Assembly: GCA_023436425.1 (NCBI GenBank)
Contig: JAEZJD010000075.1
Location: 1-8,167, forward strand
Length of the DNA: 8,167 bases
Direction: 5' to 3'
From: Bacteroidota bacterium
GTDB taxonomy: Bacteria > Bacteroidota > Bacteroidia > Chitinophagales > Chitinophagaceae
The first letter of the stretch is position 1, and each line of letters opens with the position of its first letter. Of the stretch, positions 1-5,752 are shown piece after piece. The translations under genes were made by a program, and so were the position numbers. The notes beneath the pieces are model-generated. The model was not told the origin of the DNA. It saw only the letters and a program-made list of their open reading frames with translations, and did not search any database.

Positions 1-1239
1 CATGAAAGCGTTTACTTCACTCACATCTTTCCCGCATCCTTTGGCTATTCTTTTTCGCCTGCTTCCATCAATCAGGTCGGGATTAGATCTTTCCTCCGGC
101 GTCATTGAATTGATGATCGCCTCCACACCTTTAAATGCATCATCGCTTATATCAATGTCTTTTATTGCTTTTCCAACGCCGGGAATCATTGCCATTAAAT
201 CTTTGATGTTTCCCATCTTTTTTATCTGCTGCAGTTGTTCCTTGAAATCTGCGAAGTCGAATTGGTTTTTGCGAATCTTTTTTTCCAATCTTCTCGCTTG
301 CTCTTCATCGTATTGCTCCTGTGCCTTTTCAACAAGCGTGGTAATGTCTCCCATTCCCAAAATTCGCTGTGCCATACGCTCAGGATAAAACACATCGAGC
401 GTATCCATTTTTTCTCCACTGCTTACAAACTTGATCGGTTTGTTTACTGTGTATTTGATGGAAAGTGCAGCCCCACCTCTCGTGTCACCATCGAGTTTGG
501 TAAGTACTACGCCGCTAAAATCTAATCTGTCGTTGAAAGCTTTAGCGGTGTTAACAGCATCCTGACCTGTCATGCTATCGACAACAAATAATATTTCCTG
601 TGGGTGCACTGCTTCTTTTATGTTTGCCACTTCTGTCATCATGGCTTCATCGATGGCAAGGCGGCCCGCAGTGTCGATGATTACAACATTTTTGTTTTTG
701 CTTCTCGCTTCCTGAATTGCGTTCTGTGCAATCTGCACGGGGTTTTTATTTTCAGGTTCAATGTGGACGTCCACACCTATTTGCTCACCCAACACCCGCA
801 GCTGCTCCATTGCCGCAGGGCGATAAACGTCGGCAGCAACAAGCATGGGAGAAAGTTTTCTTTGCTTTTTTAAAAAGTTGGAAAGCTTAGCAGAGAAAGT
901 TGTTTTACCACTTCCCTGCAAACCTGCAATAAGGATAACGGCAGGCGACCCTTTCGCATTAAAGTCTGCAGCTTCATCGCCCATCAGGTGCACCAATTCA
1001 TCCTTCACTACCTTCACCATCAACTGGCTCGGACTGATGGCGTTAATCACTTTTTCTCCGAGTGCCTGATCTTTTACTTTGTCAGTAAATTCTTTGGCGA
1101 TCTTATAGTTTACATCTGCGTCTACCAATGCACGGCGAATCTCTTTCACTGTAGCGGCCACATTCAGCTCTGTTATTCTGCCTTCACCTTTTAGATTTTT
1201 GAAGGCACTATCGAGCCGCTCTTGTAAGGAATCGAACAT
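1..1239 (-). CDS. ffh: Signal recognition particle protein Ffh (SRP54 GTPase), 3'-truncated by window edge
   Basis: Ffh binds the SRP RNA and signal sequences of nascent membrane proteins, and delivers ribosomes to FtsY at the membrane through paired GTP hydrolysis. Reading the minus strand from the ATG at 1239-1237 gives 413 uninterrupted codons to the window edge. The N domain is at about 1-95. The G domain follows: P-loop GLQGSGKT at 106-113, DVYRPAA at 137-143, DTAGR at 189-193, and TKLD (guanine specificity) at 247-250. A glycine-rich linker (ILGMGD, 293-298) leads to the M domain, which includes the RNA-binding stretch GSRRKRIAKGCG at 392-403. The family is usually about 440-455 residues, so only roughly 30-40 Met-rich C-terminal residues are missing off the left edge. 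Start choice is supported by the typical MFDSLQERL opening. The gene lies downstream of rpoD on the same strand but after a terminator, and has its own likely promoter. Identification is certain. Confidence 0.97.
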   Translation of the reverse strand, partial: MFDSLQERLDSAFKNLKGEGRITELNVAATVKEIRRALVDADVNYKIAKEFTDKVKDQALGEKVINAISPSQLMVKVVKDELVHLMGDEAADFNAKGSPAVILIAGLQGSGKTTFSAKLSNFLKKQRKLSPMLVAADVYRPAAMEQLRVLGEQIGVDVHIEPENKNPVQIAQNAIQEARSKNKNVVIIDTAGRLAIDEAMMTEVANIKEAVHPQEILFVVDSMTGQDAVNTAKAFNDRLDFSGVVLTKLDGDTRGGAALSIKYTVNKPIKFVSSGEKMDTLDVFYPERMAQRILGMGDITTLVEKAQEQYDEEQARRLEKKIRKNQFDFADFKEQLQQIKKMGNIKDLMAMIPGVGKAIKDIDISDDAFKGVEAIINSMTPEERSNPDLIDGSRRKRIAKGCGKDVSEVNAFM

Positions 1240-1258
1240 ATTGTTTGATTAAGGGCTA

Positions 1259-1266
1259 CAAATATA
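1259..1266 (-). promoter_or_regulatory. Candidate -7 promoter element for ffh
   Basis: On the minus strand this reads TATATTTG, an exact match to the Bacteroidota primary-sigma -7 motif TAnnTTTG. Its 3' edge is 19 bases upstream of the ffh ATG, which predicts a leader of roughly 10-15 nt. About 17 bases further upstream (1284-1288) the minus strand reads TTTCG, only a partial resemblance to the -33 TTTG element. The position between the rpoD terminator and the ffh start fits an independent ffh transcript. It was found by eye; no expression evidence is available. Confidence 0.5.
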
Positions 1267-1323
1267 TTGCCCCTGCAGAATTGCGAAAGATTAACCTTGC
1301 GAAAGGATGTTTAAAATGAAGTC

Positions 1324-1354
1324 AAAAAAAATGAACAACCAAAAGGTTGTTCAT
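1324..1354 (-). terminator. Rho-independent terminator of rpoD
   Basis: Positions 1331-1340 and 1345-1354 form a perfect 10-bp inverted repeat (ATGAACAACC / GGTTGTTCAT) around a 4-base loop. Flanking A/T bases can extend the stem by two pairs. On the minus strand the hairpin is followed at once by seven T (plus-strand A run at 1324-1330). It starts about 35 bases after the rpoD stop codon. No T run follows it on the plus strand, so it acts in one direction only. It should largely separate rpoD transcription from ffh downstream. Confidence 0.9.
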
Positions 1355-1389
1355 TTAATAAGATTAGCGGTTGAGGTTTATTCGAGGTT

Positions 1390-2265
1390 TTAAGCTCCAA
1401 GATAGCTGCGGAGCAAGTTTCCTTTTTGGTGTGTTCTTAATTTTAAAATCGCTTTGTCTTTGATCTGACGTACTCTTTCGCGGGTAAGGTTGAATTTGTC
1501 CCCAATATCTTCAAGACTTAGTGGATAATCAACACCTATTCCGAAAAAATAGCAAATGACATCTTTTTGTCTTTCGGTTAGTGTTTGCAGCGAACGGTCA
1601 ATTTCTGTTTTCAGTGATTGCACATGGTCTAACAGTTCGTCCGTTTTTTCTGCATTTGGATTGATTAGCACATCCAGCAAAGTACCTTCTTCACCTTCTG
1701 AAAGCGGAGTGTCCATGCTTATGTGACGTGCGTTAATTCCAAGTGTTGATTGTACTTCGTCCAACTCCATGTCGAGCAATTCTGCAAGTTCTTCAGCGGA
1801 CGGTTCTCTTTCAAACTCCTGCTCCAGTTGACTGAAAGCTTTGTGAATACGGTTAGTCAAACCCACTTTGTTCAACGGCAGACGCACAATTCTTGCCTGT
1901 TCTGCAATTGCCTGCAAAATGGATTGACGAATCCACCATACTGCGTAAGAAATAAATTTGAAACCTTTTGTTTCATCGAAGCGTTGTGCAGCTTTAATAA
2001 GACCAAGGTTTCCTTCGTTGATTAAATCCGGCAATGAGAGACCTTGATTTTGGTACTGCTTAGCAACAGAAACAACAAAACGAAGATTGGCTTTGGTCAG
2101 TCGGTCCAAAGCTTTTTGGTCTCCTTGCTTGATGAGAGTTGCTAATCTTACTTCTTCTTCGGGGGAAATTAATTCTACCTTCCCAATCTCCTGAAGGTAC
2201 TTTTCGAGACTTTGAGATTCACGATTGGTAATAGACTTCGTGATCTTCAATTGACGCATGCTCAT
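1390..2265 (-). CDS. rpoD: RNA polymerase primary sigma factor, sigma-70 family
   Basis: This is the housekeeping sigma subunit that directs RNA polymerase to promoters. At 291 residues it carries region 1.2 (about 17-50), region 2 (about 55-125), region 3 (about 130-205) and region 4 (about 222-280). Region 2 includes the core-binding and -10 segment NEGNLGLIKAAQRFDETKG (83-101) and the melting segment YAVWWIRQSI (107-116). Region 4 holds the helix-turn-helix LEDIGDKFNLTRERVRQIKD (251-270). Region 1.1 and the large non-conserved insert of proteobacterial RpoD are absent; this is the normal form in Bacteroidota, not a truncation. Two in-frame ATGs lie six bases apart (2265 and 2259). The second, giving MRQLKITKS, matches the usual family N-terminus and may be the real start. 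No Shine-Dalgarno sequence is evident, which is typical of the phylum. A strong terminator follows the gene. Confidence 0.97.
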   Translation of the reverse strand: MSMRQLKITKSITNRESQSLEKYLQEIGKVELISPEEEVRLATLIKQGDQKALDRLTKANLRFVVSVAKQYQNQGLSLPDLINEGNLGLIKAAQRFDETKGFKFISYAVWWIRQSILQAIAEQARIVRLPLNKVGLTNRIHKAFSQLEQEFEREPSAEELAELLDMELDEVQSTLGINARHISMDTPLSEGEEGTLLDVLINPNAEKTDELLDHVQSLKTEIDRSLQTLTERQKDVICYFFGIGVDYPLSLEDIGDKFNLTRERVRQIKDKAILKLRTHQKGNLLRSYLGA

Positions 2266-2539
2266 AGGATTGATTTTAAATGGTTATTTTAAAGAATAAT
2301 GGTTTTTAGTTTTGGTGTTTTTCTTATAAAATATCCATCACAGGTCGGCACACACCATCTGCAAATTGCAAACGTGGTCACCAAATTAGCGAATAAAAAC
2401 ATATGAATGCAATTTTGTTGCACTTTTTTTTCTGACCGGCAACTTCCTTTCATTCAGCTTTATTTTAAGCAAACTGAAAAAAATTTCTGTGCACCAAATA
2501 TTTTTCTATTATTGCAACCCCTGAGTTTAAAAACAAACG
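2266..2539. other. Divergent intergenic region between rpoD and the START-like gene
   Basis: This AT-rich 274-base stretch holds no convincing gene and must carry the promoters and leaders of both flanking genes. Towards the plus-strand gene, TATTATTG at 2507-2514 matches the -7 motif TAnnTTTG at five of six fixed bases, about 25 bases upstream of the ATG. Towards rpoD no exact -7 match was found. The best minus-strand candidate is TTG, 21 bases, then TAATTTG (about 2382-2388), which is one base short of the motif spacing. Two small dyads with the same half-site occur: TGCAAATTGCA at 2360-2370 and TGCAA-N5-TTGCA at 2408-2422. A further TTGCAA lies at 2512-2517. No known operator or riboswitch was recognised. 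Confidence 0.5.
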
Positions 2540-2920
2540 ATGAGTAAAAAACAATTGTACACGCTTGAATATCCTGTGAGGTGCTCTCCGACTATTTTGT
2601 ATGAATTTTTATCTAACCCGTCTGCTTTGCAGGAGTGGTTTGCTGACAAAGTAGATGAGCGGGACGGCGTGTATTCTTTTTCCTGGAACGGATCTGAAGA
2701 CACTGCAGAAGTGCTGGATAAACAGGAGGAAAAGTTTATCCGCTTTCATTGGTCGCATGTGCCAAAAGACGAATACTTCGAATTTGCAATTGAAAAATCA
2801 GAAGTTACCAATCAAACCATTTTGGTGATAAAAGACTTTGCGGACAAAAGAGAAATTAAAGATCAGAGCCGGCTTTGGGATCACCAGGTGAAGGAACTAT
2901 TCCACCGATTGGGAAATTAA
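2540..2920 (+). CDS. START-like (SRPBCC / AHSA1-type fold) domain protein
   Basis: The 126-residue protein looks like a single SRPBCC-fold domain of the small START-like family widespread in Bacteroidota. The N-terminus runs strand then helix with the typical pattern YPVRCSPTILYEFLSNPSAL (11-30) followed by QEWFADKV. Alternating strand-like segments fill the middle (YSFSW, FIRFHW, YFEFAIE, QTILVIKDF). An amphipathic helix closes it (WDHQVKELFHRLG, 113-125), as expected for the helix that lids the hydrophobic cavity. The fold generally binds small hydrophobic ligands or acts as a co-chaperone; no ligand can be deduced here. There are no signal peptide or membrane segments, so it is probably cytoplasmic. 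The ATG start is clear and preceded by A-rich sequence. It diverges from rpoD, and its last 24 bases overlap the end of the convergent gene. The fold is fairly sure, the function unknown. Confidence 0.85.
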   Translation: MSKKQLYTLEYPVRCSPTILYEFLSNPSALQEWFADKVDERDGVYSFSWNGSEDTAEVLDKQEEKFIRFHWSHVPKDEYFEFAIEKSEVTNQTILVIKDFADKREIKDQSRLWDHQVKELFHRLGN

Positions 2921-3490
2921 CGCCAACAAAAAAATCCAGCTTTCATACAATAAACTTGCTGCCGAATCCCATTGTTCTAATGGCCATTTGGCAGCAATTT
3001 TTATGTGCTCTCGATTGTTCAGGATTTGCAAGTATTCGGTTTCGGAAACGTGGGCAATTGGGCGAAAGTTGCTTTGTTCAAAGTGATGGGCCCACGGATC
3101 GGCGCCTACGGCAATGTAGTAATTACGCTGCGCCAGCTCAGAGAAGGATTGTTGCAATCTATTGAGGTATACTTTCCTGTAATCACCTGAAATTTGAAGT
3201 GTGCTGCTGAAGAAGTTTCCCCACCAAAACATGCTTCTGATAAAAAGTAAATTGTTGTTGGAAAACTCCCGCGGGTAGTCGAGAATCACATAAGGCAGTC
3301 CTAAATAATTTTCTCCTTTCGATATTTTTGGCGAGTTTGAGAAAGGTGTTTCTGTTATTCTCATTTTTTGTTGCACACTATCCAGCAGCTCCACCATCTT
3401 TTTTACAATTCTATTTTTTGTTAAGATAATTTCAGCATTTTGTAGCAAACGCATCTCAGCGGGTGAAAGATGTATTTTTGAATTTTGCAT
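2897..3490 (-). CDS. Conserved-looking hypothetical protein, 197 aa, no recognised family
   Basis: I do not recognise a characterised family. The N-terminal third is helical and charged (about 8-45, AEMRLLQNAEIILTKNRIVK onward). A compact aromatic, Gly/Pro-rich core follows: GENYLGLPYVILDYPREF at 59-76, RSMFWWGNFFSSTLQISG at 85-102, and AVGADPWAHHFE at 127-138. The last 18 residues are hydrophobic (LLYESWIFLLALI, 180-192). There is no signal peptide; the hydrophobic end might pack in a fold or touch a membrane. Coding status is supported by a 594-base uninterrupted frame, sensible composition and the motif-like aromatic blocks. It fits tightly between neighbours, overlapping the START-like gene by 24 bases at its 3' end and sitting 15 bases from the divergent permease at its 5' end. 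The ATG at 3490 is used; no clear upstream -7 element was found. Similar proteins are, from memory, present in Chitinophagaceae, but this is unverified. Confidence 0.75.
   Translation of the reverse strand: MQNSKIHLSPAEMRLLQNAEIILTKNRIVKKMVELLDSVQQKMRITETPFSNSPKISKGENYLGLPYVILDYPREFSNNNLLFIRSMFWWGNFFSSTLQISGDYRKVYLNRLQQSFSELAQRNYYIAVGADPWAHHFEQSNFRPIAHVSETEYLQILNNREHIKIAAKWPLEQWDSAASLLYESWIFLLALISQSVE
3473..3480 (+). promoter_or_regulatory. Candidate -7 promoter element for the LptF/LptG permease
   Basis: The sequence TATTTTTG matches the Bacteroidota -7 motif TAnnTTTG exactly. It ends 25 bases before the ATG at 3506, predicting a leader of about 18-22 nt that would carry the TAAAGG at 3495-3500. 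It lies inside the first codons of the divergent minus-strand gene. No good -33 TTTG is present at the usual distance; the nearest, at 3439-3442, is too far upstream. Suggestive only. Confidence 0.4.
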
Positions 3491-3505
3491 TTCGTAAAGG
3501 TATCA

Positions 3506-4942
3506 ATGCACATTTTTAAAAAACTTGACAAGCTGGTTGTAAAGGCTTTTTTAGGTCCTTTCATCGCTACATTTTTCCTAACGCTGCTTGTCCTTGTCAT
3601 GCAATTTTTTTGGCTGTGGATTGATGATTTCGTAGGAAAAGGTCTCAGCATCGACGTTATTTTTGAATTCATTTTTTACCAAAGTGCAGCATTGGTTCCA
3701 CTCGCACTGCCACTGGCAGTCTTGCTTTCGTCGCTTATGACATTCGGGAACCTTGGTGAGAGCTATGAGTTGGTGGCAATTAAATCTGCGGGCATTTCGC
3801 TGTTGCGTTTTATGCAGCCACTGTTAATTGTTTCTGTGGTCATTGCGGTACTGGCTTTCCTTTTTGCCAATTACACCATACCTGTCGCTAATCTAAAATC
3901 AAGAACGCTGCTTACAGACATAGTGTATACCAAGCCCTCATTCGATATTAAAGAAGGTGTTTTTTACGACAAAATTCCCGGCTTTGCCATTAAAATAGGA
4001 AAGCGGGAAAAGAATGACAGTGTCATCAAAGACATTATAATCTACGAACAAACAAATACCGGCATTCAGGACAATTTCATTGTTGCGTCTGACGGAGTAA
4101 TGAGAGTGTCGGATAATAAAAGGTACCTCGAATTTCATCTAAAAAACGGGTGGCGATATGAAGAAAGAGCAGGCGACGCTTCGCAAGCTTCAGAATTTAT
4201 CCGGCTCGGTTTCAAAGAATACAAAAAGAGCTTTGATTTAAGCTCGTTCGGATTTCAGCAACGCACAGCAGACAGTTTGAACAAAGGGAATGCACAAATG
4301 CTTAGTATGCGACAGTTGTCTGTCGCTATTGATTCCATCGAGAAAACCAATAAAGATTTTGCAAAGAAGGTTAGGTTCGAAGTGCTGTCTTCGATACAAG
4401 CAGTGAACTTGCTGGACAGCAACTGGACCTTTTCTGCGCCAAAATTAAAAATGAAATCTTTCGATGCTGTTGTTCCCGATTCTATCGAAGGGTTTGTTCG
4501 AACGCAAGTGAGCAGCAAGCTTACAAACATGCGGGCCAGCAATGATGCAGTGCTGCTGCAATACAAAGATCAGTTGCGAAAATTGCATGTGCATCAGATT
4601 GAGTGGCATCGAAAGATTACCTTTTCATTTGCCTGCGTGTTGTTGTTTTTGATTGGTGCACCACTTGGTTCTATCATTCGAAAAGGTGGTTTAGGCAGCC
4701 CGCTTGTGTTTGCAATTATATTTTTCATGTTGTTTTTCTTCACAAACTCCAGCGGTGAAAAATTCGCCAAAGAAGGGGAGTGGAGCGCCACAATGGGGAT
4801 GTGGTTTTCCACTGCTATTTTGCTCCCGGTCGCTATTTTTCTTATTTACAAAGCGCTGCACGATTCGCAATTGTTCAACAAAGAGTTTTATTACAGACTG
4901 CTAAGCAGATTACCCTTCCGCAAAAGAAAGCAGCTATCATAG
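3506..4942 (+). CDS. LptF/LptG (YjgP/YjgQ) family lipopolysaccharide export permease
   Basis: LptF/LptG are the inner-membrane subunits of the LptB2FG transporter, which extracts LPS and passes it to the periplasmic bridge. With the ATG at 3506 the protein is 478 residues. Three N-terminal membrane helices are visible at about 15-40, 56-79 and 100-125, with the family-like segment LVPLALPLAVLLSSLMTFG (63-81) and ESYELVAIKSAGIS (85-98). A periplasmic beta-jellyroll-like region spans about 130-250, and three helices close the protein at about 370-391, 397-415 and 428-450. E. coli LptF and LptG are about 360-366 residues. The extra length is mainly a charged, helix-rich stretch between the jellyroll and TM4 (about 251-368). 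The TTG seven codons upstream was not used because it overlaps the divergent gene, and the ATG has TAAAGG five bases before it. Which of LptF or LptG it represents cannot be decided. Confidence 0.92.
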   Translation: MHIFKKLDKLVVKAFLGPFIATFFLTLLVLVMQFFWLWIDDFVGKGLSIDVIFEFIFYQSAALVPLALPLAVLLSSLMTFGNLGESYELVAIKSAGISLLRFMQPLLIVSVVIAVLAFLFANYTIPVANLKSRTLLTDIVYTKPSFDIKEGVFYDKIPGFAIKIGKREKNDSVIKDIIIYEQTNTGIQDNFIVASDGVMRVSDNKRYLEFHLKNGWRYEERAGDASQASEFIRLGFKEYKKSFDLSSFGFQQRTADSLNKGNAQMLSMRQLSVAIDSIEKTNKDFAKKVRFEVLSSIQAVNLLDSNWTFSAPKLKMKSFDAVVPDSIEGFVRTQVSSKLTNMRASNDAVLLQYKDQLRKLHVHQIEWHRKITFSFACVLLFLIGAPLGSIIRKGGLGSPLVFAIIFFMLFFFTNSSGEKFAKEGEWSATMGMWFSTAILLPVAIFLIYKALHDSQLFNKEFYYRLLSRLPFRKRKQLS

Positions 4943-4946
4943 TTCT

Positions 4947-4954
4947 TACCTTTG
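4947..4954 (+). promoter_or_regulatory. Candidate -7 promoter element for the superoxide dismutase gene
   Basis: TACCTTTG matches TAnnTTTG exactly, and its last base is 12 bases before the SOD ATG at 4967. Transcription starting 4-8 bases downstream would give an extremely short leader. The element contains the alternative TTG codon at 4952, which argues for the ATG as start. No -33 TTTG was found at the right distance, so this may be a chance match or a weak or activator-dependent promoter. The gene could also simply be read through from the permease, which ends at 4942. Confidence 0.35.
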
Positions 4955-4966
4955 AAAAAAAGAATT

Positions 4967-5713
4967 ATGACACCCTTAACCCCACGAAGAAAGTTTCTCA
5001 CGGATTCTGTGAAGGCAGGCATCGGCGTTTACCTAGGTTCGTCACTTCTGTCGTCCTGCACCACAACAAAAGCAGTTACAATTGGTTCGCCGCGGTACAA
5101 TACTGGCTTTCAACAAACACCTTTGCCTTACAGCTACAATGCATTAACTGAGGCTATTGATGCACAGACAATGGAAATACACTACACCAAACATGCTGCA
5201 GGATATGCTACAAATTTGCAGGACGCTGCCAAAGCAGAAGGTGTGAGTACAGCAACGCCGCTCGAAGATGTTTTAAGAAGAATATCGAAATATTCAACGA
5301 AGATGCGCAATAACGGAGGCGGGCATTACAATCATGAATTATTTTGGAAGTGTATGTCACCAAATGGTAGCAACACTCCATCCGCAGCACTAGCAACTGC
5401 CATCAACAGTAGTTTTGGGTCCTTTGATGCGTTCAAAACACAATTTACAGATGCAGGTAAGAACAGATTTGGAAGCGGATGGGCGTGGCTGATAGTTGAT
5501 GCCGATAAAAGGCTCCGGATTGGCTCCACTCCCAATCAGGACAATCCGTTGATGGACGTTGCGGAAGTAAAAGGTTTTCCGCTGCTTGGCTTGGACGTTT
5601 GGGAACATGCATATTATCTGCGCTACCAAAACAAAAGGCCTGACTACATCAACAATTGGTGGAAAGTAGTAAACTGGAACTACGTTCAGGACAGGTACGC
5701 CGCTGTTGTTTAG
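4967..5713 (+). CDS. Exported Mn/Fe superoxide dismutase with Tat-lipoprotein signal
   Basis: The enzyme dismutates superoxide to oxygen and hydrogen peroxide. From the ATG the protein is 248 residues. The N-terminus has a twin-arginine motif (PRRKFLT, R7-R8), a hydrophobic stretch (about 18-30) and a lipobox-like LSSC ending at Cys31, so Tat export followed by lipidation is predicted. The SOD domain begins near residue 51. All four metal ligands are present: His72 in TMEIHYTKH, His123 in GGGHYNHELFW, and Asp210 and His214 in GLDVWEHAYY. Tyr80 and His76 match the substrate-gateway residues. Gln191 in STPNQDNP together with glycine at 119 is the arrangement of Mn-type enzymes; Fe-type enzymes place Gln near the second His. 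The C-terminus (YINNWWKVVNW) is standard. The gene follows the permease by 24 bases and precedes the CDF gene. Family assignment is certain; metal preference and lipidation are inferred. Confidence 0.95.
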   Translation: MTPLTPRRKFLTDSVKAGIGVYLGSSLLSSCTTTKAVTIGSPRYNTGFQQTPLPYSYNALTEAIDAQTMEIHYTKHAAGYATNLQDAAKAEGVSTATPLEDVLRRISKYSTKMRNNGGGHYNHELFWKCMSPNGSNTPSAALATAINSSFGSFDAFKTQFTDAGKNRFGSGWAWLIVDADKRLRIGSTPNQDNPLMDVAEVKGFPLLGLDVWEHAYYLRYQNKRPDYINNWWKVVNWNYVQDRYAAVV

Positions 5714-5752
5714 TTCAGAAAAAAATTACAGACCATCTTATAAATACAACTG

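Noticed and set aside
1390..2265. Sigma factor as a truncated RpoD because region 1.1 is missing
   Set aside because: About 290 residues without region 1.1 is the usual form in Bacteroidota, and regions 1.2 to 4 are complete.
2307..2314. TAGTTTTG, an exact -7 motif on the plus strand
   Set aside because: It is about 225 bases upstream of the nearest plus-strand gene with no -33 partner; exact matches by chance are expected in AT-rich DNA.
2408..2431. Small hairpin followed by eight T, resembling a plus-strand terminator
   Set aside because: The stem is only five pairs, a C intervenes before the T run, and no plus-strand gene ends upstream of it.
2897..3490. Hypothetical gene as a decayed class IV aminotransferase, which I recall next to START-like genes in some relatives
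   Set aside because: No PLP-binding motif or family signature is visible, and the frame is intact with its own motif blocks.
3485..3505. TTG at 3485 as a start for the permease
   Set aside because: It overlaps the divergent gene's start, while the ATG at 3506 has a purine-rich TAAAGG just upstream and gives a typical N-terminus.
4952..4966. TTG at 4952 as a start for the SOD, adding five residues
   Set aside because: It overlaps a candidate -7 element, and the ATG at 4967 already gives a complete Tat signal with the normal spacing to the RR motif.
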